The notes: generated from the letters alone by a model not told the origin. Positions 53,315 through 63,360 are shown, counted from the first letter of the stretch. The stretch: 64,000 bases of DNA from Flavobacterium luteum (GCF_008806775.1 NZ_WAEM01000002.1:310001-374000), one strand, 5' to 3'. Numbers and translations: made by a program.

Positions 53315-56300
53315 ATGACTTCATTCAATTTCAATAAATGGAATACAATTTTAGGTTGGTTTGCCTTTGCAATTGCATTAGTAACCTATACCCTTACCGT
53401 AGAACCAACAATGAGTTTCTGGGATTGTGGTGAGTACATTGCAACTGCAGCTAAACTTGAAGTGGGTCATCCTCCTGGAGCACCATTATTTCAAATGATT
53501 GGCGCATTTTTCGCCATGTTTGCAACTGATATTAAGAATATAGCTTTAATGGTAAACATGATGTCAGTGTTTTCAAGTGCATTTACTATATTATTTTTGT
53601 TTTGGTCTTCTTCGATGATTTTAAAGAAAATGGTTACTTCGTTTTCTGACCCGAGCCCAAAAGGCGAATTGGCGGAGCAAATAAATACAAATAATTCGAT
53701 TGTTATTTTAGGAAGTTCATTTGTTGGTGCACTAGCTTTTACTTTTTCAGATAGTTTTTGGTTTAATGCCGTTGAAGCAGAAGTTTATGCAATGGCAACA
53801 TTATTCATCGCACTACTTTTTTGGTTAGGATTGCGATGGGAACAAGACATGTACACTCCGCGTGGGAACAAATGGTTATTAATTATCAGCTTGGTCATTG
53901 GACTATCGTTTGGCGTTCACTTTATGGCTTTGTTAACGATTCCTTCTATTGGGCTTTTATACTTTTTTAAACATTACAAAACTGTTACCGTAAAGAGTTT
54001 TATAATCGCAAATATTGTAGTTGTATCTGTTTTACTCTTTATTTTCAAATTATTATTACCATTAACTATGGCATTATTTGGAAAAACAGAAATTTATATG
54101 GTAAATAATTTCGGATTACCGTTTGATTCAGGAACTATCTTTGTTGCATTATTATTTATTGCTTTCTTTTATTTTGGTTTAAATTACACCAAACAAAAAG
54201 GGCTTATTTTTTATAACACTATTATACTTTGCATTTTATTTATTCTTATCGGGTTTTCTACTTGGATGATGCTACCCATACGCGCAAATGCCAATACTGT
54301 AATTAACGAAAACAAACCTTCAGATGCTGCCGAAGTATTAGCCTACTATAATAGAGAGCAATACGGTGTAAACCCTTTATTTTACGGACCTCAATATACA
54401 GACACTTTTACAGGATTAGACGAAGAAAATCCTTACTTAGACAAAGCGCCTAATTATGAAAGGGATTATAAAACGGGTAAATACATTATTACCAATAATT
54501 TTAAAAATGCTGAACAGAATAGTGATGACAAACAAAAAGCGATTCTACCTAGATTGTGGAGTACCGATCATGTAGAAAACTATATGAATTTTACTGCTGT
54601 TCCTGAATTTAAAATCAACCCGGACTATTCTGAAGAAAAAGAATTAGTTGATATTATTGCAGAATTCAGAAAAGCCTATGCAGCAAAAGAAATTGACAAC
54701 GAAGGGTATATTTCATTCTTAAAAAGTTATGGCGAATACTTAATTATAGAAAAGCCTAGCACCTGGGACAATTTAAGCTTCATGTTCGAGTATCAATTTG
54801 GTTATATGTATTGGAGATATTTAATGTGGAATTTTACTGGTAGACAAAACGATATTCAAGGAAAGTATGATAATCTTGACGGAAATTGGTTAAGTGGCAT
54901 CTCATTTATTGATGAAATTCATTTGGGCTCACAAGAAAATCTTCCCACTGATGTTTTAAACAACAAAGGCAGAAATGTATATTATTTTTTACCTTTTATT
55001 CTCGGAATAATTGGATTAATCTATCATGCCAATAGGGATCTTAAAAGTTTTTACGTAGTATTAGCTTTGTTTTTATTTACAGGTTTGGCTTTGAAAATTT
55101 ACCTAAACGAACGCCCTTTTGAGCCTAGAGAACGAGATTATGCCTTAGTAGGTTCGTTTTATGTATTTGCTATTTGGATAGGATTTGGCGTTTTTGCCAT
55201 TTACGAAACCATGAAAAACTATCTCAAACCTAAAATAGCTGGTCCTGTAATTATAGGCCTGTGCTTGCTTGCTGCACCAGTTTTAATGGCTTTTCAAAAC
55301 TGGGACGATCATGACAGATCACATAAATATACTGCTATTGCAATGGCAAAAAATTATTTGAATTCTTGTGAACCAAATGCTATTTTATTTACAATTGGCG
55401 ACAACGATACTTTTCCGCTTTGGTATGCTCAAGAAATTGAAAAAGTAAGAAAAGATATAAAAATTGTAAACACAAGCCTTTTCATGACCGATTGGTATAT
55501 CGATCAAATGAAAATGAAAACCTACGAAGCGGATGGAGTGCCAATTAGTTTTACACACGATCAATACGTAGGAGATAAGTTGGATTATGCTATTCATAAT
55601 CCTAAAACAGAAAACCGTTGGGATATAAAATCCTTACTAGAATTTATTGCAAGCGACGATCCGAAAACTATTGTTGAAATGCAAAACGGACAGAAAATTC
55701 ATTTTTATCCAACAAATAAAATACGAATTCCAGTAGACAAGAATCTGATTATTAAAAACAAGGTAGTTAATCCTAAATATTATGATTCTATTGTTCCGTA
55801 TATAGACATTACTATAAAAGGTTCTGCTTTGTACAAAAACCGATTAATGATGCTAGACATTATTGCTAATAACAACTGGAAACGCCCTATTTATTTTACT
55901 GGGGGAAGTTTTGGTGATGATGATTATTTATGGATGAAAGATCATTTACAACTAGACGGATTGGTTTATAAATTAATTCCTGTAAAAAACCCTATTTCTA
56001 AAGACGGAAGCCCATTAGACATGGGTCAAATTGATAGCGATAAAATGTATGATATAGCCATGAAATGGGATTGGGGCAACGGAGAGTCAAAAACGATTTA
56101 CCATGACCCAGAAACAAGAAAAAATAGCATTTCCTATAGATCGAACTTAGCCAGACTAATGGATCAATTAATTCTTGAAGGGAAAATTGAAAAAGCCAAA
56201 AAAGTGATTGATTTAGCCATGACTAAAATGCCTTTAGATTATTATGCTTATTATTCCTTATTAGATCCTTTTGCTGCGGGTTATTATAAAGTAGGAGAAA

Positions 56301-56638
56301 AGACAAAGGCAAGAAATTTGTTAGATCAATTAATGACTAAATACAAAGAGAATTTAAAATATTATAGCAATTTAAAACCTACTGAACAAAGCTATATTAT
56401 GATAGATATTATTACTGATATTGAAAGATATAGAGGCTTACTAGAGGTCATGAAAGATCAAGGTGATATGGAGTTTTACAAAAAAAACAGTTTGATTTTT
56501 AACTCCTACAATAAAATGTTTGAACGATTTGGAAGAGACAACGAAGGGCTAAACAAAGATGAAAGCAATTCTTTTATTGATAAAGATTCATTAGAAGAAA
56601 TTGACACTTTGATTTCATCTGATTCAATTAAAAATTAA
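53315..56638 (+). CDS. GT117-type membrane glycosyltransferase (DUF2723)
   Basis: A 1107-residue multi-helix membrane protein of the DUF2723 / glycosyltransferase family 117. The N-terminal half has about 12 helices with the GT-C-like first loop TMSFWDCGEYIATAAKLEVGHPPGAPLFQ, where the Asp and Glu are candidate catalytic residues. The second half is soluble, with NDTFPLWYAQEIEKVRKDIKIVN and RPIYFTGGSFGDDDYLWMKDHL (read in parts), and a TPR-like helical tail. Such proteins are large, nearly universal in Bacteroidota and linked to protein O-glycosylation-like activity, but donor and acceptor are not established. The start ATG at 53315 is the only close start. A hairpin terminator follows. Confidence 0.85.
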   Translation: MTSFNFNKWNTILGWFAFAIALVTYTLTVEPTMSFWDCGEYIATAAKLEVGHPPGAPLFQMIGAFFAMFATDIKNIALMVNMMSVFSSAFTILFLFWSSSMILKKMVTSFSDPSPKGELAEQINTNNSIVILGSSFVGALAFTFSDSFWFNAVEAEVYAMATLFIALLFWLGLRWEQDMYTPRGNKWLLIISLVIGLSFGVHFMALLTIPSIGLLYFFKHYKTVTVKSFIIANIVVVSVLLFIFKLLLPLTMALFGKTEIYMVNNFGLPFDSGTIFVALLFIAFFYFGLNYTKQKGLIFYNTIILCILFILIGFSTWMMLPIRANANTVINENKPSDAAEVLAYYNREQYGVNPLFYGPQYTDTFTGLDEENPYLDKAPNYERDYKTGKYIITNNFKNAEQNSDDKQKAILPRLWSTDHVENYMNFTAVPEFKINPDYSEEKELVDIIAEFRKAYAAKEIDNEGYISFLKSYGEYLIIEKPSTWDNLSFMFEYQFGYMYWRYLMWNFTGRQNDIQGKYDNLDGNWLSGISFIDEIHLGSQENLPTDVLNNKGRNVYYFLPFILGIIGLIYHANRDLKSFYVVLALFLFTGLALKIYLNERPFEPRERDYALVGSFYVFAIWIGFGVFAIYETMKNYLKPKIAGPVIIGLCLLAAPVLMAFQNWDDHDRSHKYTAIAMAKNYLNSCEPNAILFTIGDNDTFPLWYAQEIEKVRKDIKIVNTSLFMTDWYIDQMKMKTYEADGVPISFTHDQYVGDKLDYAIHNPKTENRWDIKSLLEFIASDDPKTIVEMQNGQKIHFYPTNKIRIPVDKNLIIKNKVVNPKYYDSIVPYIDITIKGSALYKNRLMMLDIIANNNWKRPIYFTGGSFGDDDYLWMKDHLQLDGLVYKLIPVKNPISKDGSPLDMGQIDSDKMYDIAMKWDWGNGESKTIYHDPETRKNSISYRSNLARLMDQLILEGKIEKAKKVIDLAMTKMPLDYYAYYSLLDPFAAGYYKVGEKTKARNLLDQLMTKYKENLKYYSNLKPTEQSYIMIDIITDIERYRGLLEVMKDQGDMEFYKKNSLIFNSYNKMFERFGRDNEGLNKDESNSFIDKDSLEEIDTLISSDSIKN

Positions 56639-56659
56639 AATAAAATTTAATAGACCTTG

Positions 56660-56698
56660 AAAACAGTAGCGTTAATTTTACTAAAACGCTGCTGTTTT
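56660..56698 (+). terminator. Terminator after the GT117 gene
   Basis: AAAACAGTAGCGTT (56660-56673) pairs with AACGCTGCTGTTTT (56685-56698) with one G-T pair. It lies between the GT117 stop and the deacetylase ATG, so the deacetylase start must be downstream. Confidence 0.82.
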
Positions 56699-56707
56699 TA
56701 TTTTAAA

Positions 56708-57355
56708 ATGAAATTTCTATACTTTATGAAGTTCTATTGGATAAAAACAAATGCCTTTTTAAAAAAAATGTTTTCAAACTATGTTTGGGATATTCCTAAT
56801 AAAGGAAATAGCGTTTATCTTACTTTTGATGATGGCCCGACACCTGAAATTACCCAGTGGACATTATTACAATTAAAAAAATATAATGCAAAAGCAACCT
56901 TCTTTTGTATTGGAAACAATGTGGATACAAACCCTGAGTTATTTAATTTAATCGTTCAAGACGGTCACACTATAGGCAACCACACCTACAACCATTTAAA
57001 CGGATGGAAAACAAAAACCGAAGAGTATATAAAAAACACAAAGCTATGTGAAGTCCAAATCAAAAATCAAAAATCAAAAATCTTTCGCCCTCCTTACGGA
57101 AAAATAAAATTCCAGCAAGCAAAAAAGCTAAGACAATTGGGATATAAAATTATTATGTGGGATGTTTTGAGTGCCGATTTTGATACTTTAATTACACCAG
57201 AGAACTGTTTAAACAATGTCATTTCTAATGTTCAATCAGGAAGTATAATTGTATTTCACGATAGTGTAAAATGTTTTAAAAATCTAGAATATGTTTTACC
57301 TAAAACTTTAGATTTTCTTAAAATAAACGGTTATAAATGCGAAGCACTATTTTAA
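56708..57355 (+). CDS. Polysaccharide deacetylase (NodB domain)
   Basis: A carbohydrate esterase 4-type enzyme of 215 residues from the ATG at 56708, or 209 from the ATG at 56726 (MKFYW), which may be the real start. The TTG upstream at 56657 lies before the GT117 terminator and is rejected. NodB motifs: VYLTFDDGPTPEITQW (motif 1, with catalytic and metal Asp), IGNHTYNHLNGW (motif 2, metal His pair), FRPPYGKIKF (motif 3), MWDVLSADFD (motif 4) and IIVFHDS (motif 5). The catalytic set is complete. It would deacetylate N-acetylglucosamine in peptidoglycan or another polymer. The stop overlaps the convergent thioredoxin-like stop by 4 bases. Confidence 0.88.
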   Translation: MKFLYFMKFYWIKTNAFLKKMFSNYVWDIPNKGNSVYLTFDDGPTPEITQWTLLQLKKYNAKATFFCIGNNVDTNPELFNLIVQDGHTIGNHTYNHLNGWKTKTEEYIKNTKLCEVQIKNQKSKIFRPPYGKIKFQQAKKLRQLGYKIIMWDVLSADFDTLITPENCLNNVISNVQSGSIIVFHDSVKCFKNLEYVLPKTLDFLKINGYKCEALF

Positions 57356-57648
57356 ATCTGATCTTGAACTAAACCTATAATAGTATTTGCGTCTAACTCA
57401 CCTGATTGTCTCCAGATCATCTGACCTTCTTTATAAATCATTAAAGTAGGTAGCCCTTTAATACGAAGTGCGTCAGCCAATTCTTGATTTTTATCGACAT
57501 CAATTTTAATCACTTTTGCTTTATCTCCTAAAGCAGCAGCTACATCTCTTATTACAGGATGCATAGATACCGATGATTCGTTCCAATCTGTATAAAAGTC
57601 AATTAATACAGGAACTTGTGCATTTATAAGTTCTCCAAATTTAGACAT
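57352..57648 (-). CDS. Thioredoxin-fold protein lacking the CxxC motif
   Basis: A 98-residue cytoplasmic thioredoxin-like protein. The fold is clear: VPVLIDFYTDWNESSVSMHPVIRDVA, then KAKVIKIDVDKNQELADALRIKGLPTLMIYKEGQM, with the cis-Pro in LPTL and the WR/SGELD end. The position normally WCGPC reads WNESS, so both redox cysteines are lost and no Cys is present at all. It therefore cannot act as a disulfide reductase. A role as a structural or binding protein is possible. The gene is well conserved in fold and length, so it does not look like a decaying pseudogene. The convergent neighbour shares its stop region. Confidence 0.85.
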   Translation of the reverse strand: MSKFGELINAQVPVLIDFYTDWNESSVSMHPVIRDVAAALGDKAKVIKIDVDKNQELADALRIKGLPTLMIYKEGQMIWRQSGELDANTIIGLVQDQI

Positions 57649-57720
57649 AAAACCAAAATATTTAATTTTTAAAGCCTCGTAAATAAGATATTATTGTACA
57701 AAAGTAGCACTTTAAACGAA

Positions 57721-58956
57721 TTATGCTAATTTTTCGCCTTTTTTTAGCTGAATAACCGTTATTTCAGGCATAATACCAACTCTGCCCGGATAAGCATGAA
57801 AACCGAAACCTCGATTTACATAGATATATTTACCTGCTTTTTCATACAATCCAGCCCATTGATTGTATACATATTGCGCTGGACTCCACTTAAATAAACC
57901 AGGTATTTCTATGCCAAATTGCAATCCATGGGTATGTCCTGATAAAGTTAAATGAAAATCTTTAACATGTTTGTTTATTTCGGCATCCCAATGACTTGGG
58001 TCGTGACTCATCAAGATTTTAAATCCTTCTGCAGTTAAACCTTCTGTAGCCTTGTTCAAATCACCTAATTTTTTAAAATGTACTCCCCAATTTTCTACAC
58101 CTACAATAGCAATTTCATCATTCCCTTTTTTTATTTTTTTATTTTGATTTAAAAGCAAATCAAAACCAATTTTCCCATACAAAGCTTTTATCTCTCTAAA
58201 ATTTTCATCCTTTGCAGCTTGATTTGGCCAATCAACATATTCTCCGTAATCGTGGTTTCCTAAAACAGAAAATTTTCCAAATTCATGAGACTTTATTCTA
58301 TTAAATGCCTCAATCCAAGGATTCATTTCTATAGCATGAGTGTTTACAATGTCGCCAGTAAATAAAATTAAATCTGAGTTTTGCTCATTTATCAAATCAA
58401 TGGCATAATTTATTTTTTCAGGATTATCAAAACTACCACTATGTACATCTGAAATTTGAGTTATTGTAAAACCATCAAAAGCATCTGGTAAATCAGGAAA
58501 AAATATGCGCTGTTTAATGACTCTGTAATTGTATTTTCCTACAGTCATTCCGTAAATCAAAGATAAAAACGGAATCGCTGCAATACCTAATCCTATCTGA
58601 CTTATAAATTTTCTTCTTGAAGGAAGGAAATCTGCTCTAGTATCATATTCAATAAAATAATTAACGGCTCCAGCACCAACTCTGAAAACATCTTCGCTAA
58701 ATAAAACTAGAGTTACCAATATTTTGGGGATAAAAACCAAAAGCAGTAACCCCATTGTAATCATGGTTTGCTTAGTTTGCCCTATCGAACGATCGAATTG
58801 TGTAAAGGAATAAACTATAATTACAAAAAGCAATAAGCTAATTATTTGATAAGAAATTATAAGTCCTCTAACTTTTATAACCGTTTTTACTGCCTGAAAA
58901 GCATAAAGCTCAATTAAAAGAAGAATAGCGAACAAAAAAAGGAAACGAAAAATCAT
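57721..58956 (-). CDS. Membrane-anchored metallophosphoesterase
   Basis: A 411-residue protein with four N-terminal helices (residues about 3-20, 30-50, 65-85 and 125-142) and a calcineurin-like phosphoesterase domain from residue about 165. Metal motifs: ITQISDVHSGSF (DxH), LILFTGDIVN (GD), VLGNHDYGEY (GNHD) and LTLSGHTHGLQFG (GHTH). The complete set implies an active two-metal enzyme. It resembles the YkuE/YaeI group, thought to act on lipid or cell-wall phosphates (family knowledge; the substrate here is unknown). Transcribed alone, divergent from polA. Confidence 0.9.
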   Translation of the reverse strand: MIFRFLFLFAILLLIELYAFQAVKTVIKVRGLIISYQIISLLLFVIIVYSFTQFDRSIGQTKQTMITMGLLLLVFIPKILVTLVLFSEDVFRVGAGAVNYFIEYDTRADFLPSRRKFISQIGLGIAAIPFLSLIYGMTVGKYNYRVIKQRIFFPDLPDAFDGFTITQISDVHSGSFDNPEKINYAIDLINEQNSDLILFTGDIVNTHAIEMNPWIEAFNRIKSHEFGKFSVLGNHDYGEYVDWPNQAAKDENFREIKALYGKIGFDLLLNQNKKIKKGNDEIAIVGVENWGVHFKKLGDLNKATEGLTAEGFKILMSHDPSHWDAEINKHVKDFHLTLSGHTHGLQFGIEIPGLFKWSPAQYVYNQWAGLYEKAGKYIYVNRGFGFHAYPGRVGIMPEITVIQLKKGEKLA

Positions 58957-59105
58957 TTTTTAAAAATTTGATACAAATTAACAAATTTATCATAAGCCCA
59001 AAATCTTTATTAATTAAAATTTAACTCTAAAAGTAAACTTTAGATTTTGATTCCTTATTTTTACATTTTTTAAGGTCGATTGCTTTTAACACATCAACTC
59101 AAAAC

Positions 59106-61970
59106 ATGTCAACACAAAAACGCCTTTTCCTTCTTGATGCCTACGCACTAATATTTCGTGGTTATTTTGCCTTTATAAAAAACCCTCGTATTAATTCTAA
59201 AGGAATGGACACCTCAGCCATTATGGGATTTATGAATGCTTTAATGGATGTAATTAAACGGGAAAAACCTGATCATTTAGCAGTTGCTTTCGACAATGGA
59301 GGAAGTACCTATCGTAATGAAATGTACACCGCCTATAAAGCACATCGTGACGAAACACCCGAAGCTATTAAAATAGCAGTTCCATATATTCAACAATTGC
59401 TAAAGGCAATGCATATTCCTATTATTGAGGTCAAAGGTTACGAAGCTGATGATTTAATTGGAACATTAGCCAAACAAGCCGAAAAAGAAGATTATAAAGT
59501 ATTCATGGTAACGCCAGATAAAGATTTTGCGCAATTGGTTTCTGAAAATATTTTTATGTACAAACCCGCGCGAATGGGGAATGATATTGAAATATGGGGA
59601 ATTCCAGAAGTTTTGGCTAAATTTGAAATTGAACGCCCAGAGCAAGTAATTGATTATCTAGGAATGATGGGTGATTCGGCTGATAATATTCCGGGATTTC
59701 CTGGTGTTGGAGAAGTAACCGCTAAAAAATTGTTGAAAGAATTTGGTTCCATGGAAAACCTTTTGGAAAATACAGACAAACTAAAAGGAGCACTAAAAGA
59801 CAAAATAGAAAACAATAAAGATTTAGGAATTTTATCAAAAAAATTGGCGCGAATTCTATTAGATTGTCCCGTAATTTTTGACGCAACAGATTACGAACTT
59901 TCAAAACCCGATGTTGAAAAAACAGATGCACTTTTCAATGAATTGGAGTTCCGTCAAATGAAAGCACAATTCGACAAATATTTTGGAACTGGAAAAGAAT
60001 ATGATGAAATTGACACAAACGGCAATGGTAATGATAATAGCAATGACAAAAATCAAATTCAAAAAAAACCAGCTAAAAAAACCAATGAAGACCAATTTGA
60101 TTTGTTTGGATTTTCAGATGACGAAAATGACGAGCCAAAAACACAATCTTTTTACGCAACTTTAGAAACAACCGAACATTTTTACCAAATTATTCAAGGT
60201 GATTTGCCTGTAAAATTATTGCTTCAGAATTTACTAAACCAAACTTCGGTTTGTTTTGATACAGAAACCACTGGAATTGATGCTTTGAATGCGGAATTAG
60301 TTGGAATATCTTTTTCTTTTGAAAAAGGAAAAGGTTTTTATGTTCCTTTTCCCGAAAATCAAGAAGAAGCAAAAATTTTAGTTGATAAATTTAAACCTTT
60401 TTTTGAAAGTGAAACCATCGAAAAAATTGGCCAGAATATTAAATATGATTTAAAAATTCTTTCTCGATATGGTGTTTCTATAAAAGGTAAATTATTTGAT
60501 ACTATGATTGCGCATTACCTAATCAATCCTGATATGCGTCACAATATGGATGTTTTAAGTGAAACGTATTTAAAATATTCACCAAAATCTATCGAAACTT
60601 TAATTGGAAAAAAAGGTAAAAACCAACAATCCATGCGCAATGTAGCTATAGAAGATATCAAAGAATATGCTACTGAAGATGCTGATATCACGTTTCAATT
60701 GAAACAAAATTTTAGTCCAATTTTAGACAAAACCGAAACCAAAAAATTATTTGAAGAGATCGAAATTCCACTGATTCCTGTTCTCGCAGCAATGGAAATG
60801 GAAGGCATTAATTTAGATGTTCCTTATTTAAAACAAATGTCTATTGAAATGGCAAAAGAAAGTGCTGCATTAGAACAAAAAATTTATGAAAGCGCTGGTG
60901 AAAAATTCAATTTGGCTTCTCCTAAACAACTCGGAGATATTTTGTTTGACAAATTAAAAATCGGCGGAGCCAAACAAAAAAAAACCAAAACAGGTCAATA
61001 TGCTACTGGTGAAGAAATTTTAAGCTATTTAGAGAAGGACAATCCAATTGTAAAAGATATTTTAGAATGGCGTCAAATGGTCAAATTACAAAGTACATAT
61101 ATTGACGCTTTACCCAATCAAGTTGATCCAAAAACAGGTCGTGTTCATACTGATTATATGCAAACGGTTGCAGCTACTGGTCGATTGAGCTCAAATAATC
61201 CGAATTTACAAAATATTCCTATCAGAACTGAAAGAGGCCGATTAATTCGAAAAGCATTTATAGCTCGTGATGAAAATTATACGTTACTTTCTGCCGATTA
61301 TTCACAAATAGAACTACGAATTATTGCTGCATTGTCAGGTGAAGAAAACATGTTAAAAGCATTTCAAAATAACGAAGATATTCATAAAAGTACTGCGGCA
61401 AAAGTATTCAATGTACCATTAGAAGAAGTCACCAAGGAGCAACGCAGCAATGCTAAAACCGTTAATTTCGGAATTATTTATGGCGTTTCTGCATTTGGCC
61501 TGAGCAACCAAACTTCATTATCTCGAAAAGAAAGTGCTGAGTTGATTGATGCGTATTATGCAACATATCCAAAGTTAAAATCTTATATGTCCAAACAAAT
61601 TGACTTTGCCAGACAAAATGGTTATGTGCAAACCATTCTAGGTCGGCGGCGTTATTTAAAAGATATTAATTCGGCTAATATGATGGTAAAAAGTGGTGCC
61701 GAACGAAATGCAATAAATGCTCCTATTCAAGGTTCGGCAGCCGATATTATTAAAATTGCCATGATTAACATTCACAAAAAACTGACATCTGAAAATTGGA
61801 AATCAAAAATGTTATTGCAAGTGCATGATGAATTGGTTTTTGATGTTCATAATACTGAATTAGAGAAAATCCAACCTATTATAAAACACGAGATGGAGAA
61901 CGCTTTCAAAATGGAAGTTCCTTTTGATGTTAAAATTGGAATTGGGGAAAATTGGTTGGAAGCGCATTAA
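59106..61970 (+). CDS. polA: DNA polymerase I
   Basis: A 954-residue polymerase with 5'-nuclease (residues about 1-300, RLFLLDAYALIFRGYFAF, EADDLIGTLA and MGDSADNIPGFPGVGEVTAKKLL), 3'-5' exonuclease (from about 340, CFDTETTGIDAL, EKIGQNIKYDLKIL and EYATEDADITFQL) and polymerase (from about 560). The polymerase part shows AATGRLSSNNPNLQNIPIRTERGR (motif A side), SADYSQIELRIIAALSGEE (motif A), RSNAKTVNFGIIYGVSAFGL (motif B) and LQVHDELVFDVH (motif C). The exonuclease acidic residues are present, so proofreading is likely. A charged linker at about residues 290-345 holds QFDLF (residues 330-334), which resembles a sliding-clamp-binding motif. Convergent with the LacI gene. Confidence 0.96.
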   Translation: MSTQKRLFLLDAYALIFRGYFAFIKNPRINSKGMDTSAIMGFMNALMDVIKREKPDHLAVAFDNGGSTYRNEMYTAYKAHRDETPEAIKIAVPYIQQLLKAMHIPIIEVKGYEADDLIGTLAKQAEKEDYKVFMVTPDKDFAQLVSENIFMYKPARMGNDIEIWGIPEVLAKFEIERPEQVIDYLGMMGDSADNIPGFPGVGEVTAKKLLKEFGSMENLLENTDKLKGALKDKIENNKDLGILSKKLARILLDCPVIFDATDYELSKPDVEKTDALFNELEFRQMKAQFDKYFGTGKEYDEIDTNGNGNDNSNDKNQIQKKPAKKTNEDQFDLFGFSDDENDEPKTQSFYATLETTEHFYQIIQGDLPVKLLLQNLLNQTSVCFDTETTGIDALNAELVGISFSFEKGKGFYVPFPENQEEAKILVDKFKPFFESETIEKIGQNIKYDLKILSRYGVSIKGKLFDTMIAHYLINPDMRHNMDVLSETYLKYSPKSIETLIGKKGKNQQSMRNVAIEDIKEYATEDADITFQLKQNFSPILDKTETKKLFEEIEIPLIPVLAAMEMEGINLDVPYLKQMSIEMAKESAALEQKIYESAGEKFNLASPKQLGDILFDKLKIGGAKQKKTKTGQYATGEEILSYLEKDNPIVKDILEWRQMVKLQSTYIDALPNQVDPKTGRVHTDYMQTVAATGRLSSNNPNLQNIPIRTERGRLIRKAFIARDENYTLLSADYSQIELRIIAALSGEENMLKAFQNNEDIHKSTAAKVFNVPLEEVTKEQRSNAKTVNFGIIYGVSAFGLSNQTSLSRKESAELIDAYYATYPKLKSYMSKQIDFARQNGYVQTILGRRRYLKDINSANMMVKSGAERNAINAPIQGSAADIIKIAMINIHKKLTSENWKSKMLLQVHDELVFDVHNTELEKIQPIIKHEMENAFKMEVPFDVKIGIGENWLEAH

Positions 61971-61979
61971 CTTATTAAA

Positions 61980-63005
61980 CTATACCTTTTTAGTAGATTC
62001 ACGTTGGCGTAATTCTGTTTTTATAACTGATGTTTTATAAGGACTTTCTACTTCTTCTTTACTCTCTAATCGTTCTATAAGTAATCTAGCTGCTTCCTCA
62101 CCTATCTCAGGACCATGCTGACTAACGGTCGACAAGCTTGGCGAAAATCTTCTAGACCAAACACCATCTGCAAAACCAATGATAGATAAGTTTTCAGGTA
62201 TTTTATAGCCGTTTTTTAATCCTAATTTTATAGCCGAAGATGAGGAATGTTCATCTAAAGCAAAAATGGCGTCTATTTTATTTTGAGCAAACAACAATTT
62301 CGATTTATTATCAAAATCATCTTCTGATTCAGTAAGAACAATAATATCGTTATTTACTTTGATGTTGTTATTTTCTAGTGCTTTAAAATAGCCTTTAGCT
62401 CTTAATTTCCCTACGCTTAAGTTATCAATAGCAGAAAATAAGGCTATTTTTTTACATCCAGAACTAATTAAATGTTGTGTAGCATTCACCGAAGATTCAA
62501 AATCATCAACAATTACCTTATCACAATTTACTTCATCAGACACTCTATCAAACATAACAATAGGGGTACCTTCGTTTATGATATCATTAAAATGAGAAAA
62601 CTCATTTGATTTTTGCGCTTCTTCAGATATCGATAAAATAAACCCATCAATAGTGCCATTACTCAACATTTCTAGAGTATTGATTTCCTTTTCTAAAGAT
62701 TCATTCGAAATACAAGTTAAAACATTGTATCCTTTCTCCTCAGCGACTTTTTCAATTCCAGTAAATACTTTAGCAAAAAAAGAGTTTAATATATTTGGAA
62801 TAATTACTCCAATAGTTTTTGTTTTTCTGTTTTTAAGGTTTAAGCCAATAATGTTTGGCTTATAGTTTTTAAGTTTAGCATATTCCTTTACCTTCGTTTT
62901 TGTTTGCTCGCTAATTTCAGGACTATCATTCAGTGCTTTAGAAACAGTTGAAACAGAAACATTAAGCTCTTTTGCAATTTGCTTTAACGTGGCTTTAGAT
63001 TTCAT
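61980..63005 (-). CDS. LacI-family transcriptional regulator (second copy)
   Basis: A 341-residue regulator: ATLKQIAKELNVSVSTVSKALNDSPEIS is the DNA-binding helix-turn-helix with hinge. KTIGVIIPNILNSFFAKVFTGIEKV opens the effector domain, with DGFILSISEE and IGFADGVWSRRFSPSLSTVSQHGPEIG near the end. Length and plan equal the LacI protein at 29555-30580, suggesting paralogues. No operon is adjacent on the upstream side, where 430 bases are free of genes, so its targets must lie elsewhere or be itself. The effector is unknown. Confidence 0.9.
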   Translation of the reverse strand: MKSKATLKQIAKELNVSVSTVSKALNDSPEISEQTKTKVKEYAKLKNYKPNIIGLNLKNRKTKTIGVIIPNILNSFFAKVFTGIEKVAEEKGYNVLTCISNESLEKEINTLEMLSNGTIDGFILSISEEAQKSNEFSHFNDIINEGTPIVMFDRVSDEVNCDKVIVDDFESSVNATQHLISSGCKKIALFSAIDNLSVGKLRAKGYFKALENNNIKVNNDIIVLTESEDDFDNKSKLLFAQNKIDAIFALDEHSSSSAIKLGLKNGYKIPENLSIIGFADGVWSRRFSPSLSTVSQHGPEIGEEAARLLIERLESKEEVESPYKTSVIKTELRQRESTKKV

Positions 63006-63226
63006 ATTTGTAAAATTGTTTGTATAGGTAATATTTTATAACATATAAATAATTAATCTTTGCTACAGTAGAAAGCTTGTTAATCGCAATTTCATAATTA
63101 AATTTATTGATTTGTAAAAATAAGAAAAGTAATCAAATAATTTTCTTTAAGTATACCCAGCTTTTATGTTTTTAAAGAAAAACCTTAAAAGATGTTAAAA
63201 AATAAAATAATTCTGTTATTTATCCT

Positions 63227-63247
63227 CTATACTTCACAAAAGTATAG
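63227..63247. repeat. Small inverted repeat, operator-like
   Basis: CTATACTT and AAGTATAG form an 8-bp perfect stem around a 5-base spacer. It is isolated in the gap upstream of lacI; it could be a protein-binding site or chance in AT-rich DNA. Confidence 0.45.
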
Positions 63248-63360
63248 TTATTTGTTTTTAAAATAAGAATTGATAAGAGTAGTTTTCTCTAAAATTATCA
63301 TCTGTTTAAACCAAATAAAATGGCATTAAAACAAAGAGTTAAAATAATGGCTTAAAGCTA

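Noticed and set aside
56657..56707. TTG start of the deacetylase at 56657
   Set aside because: The extra codons are the arms of the terminator that ends the GT117 transcript; the translation is not family-like.
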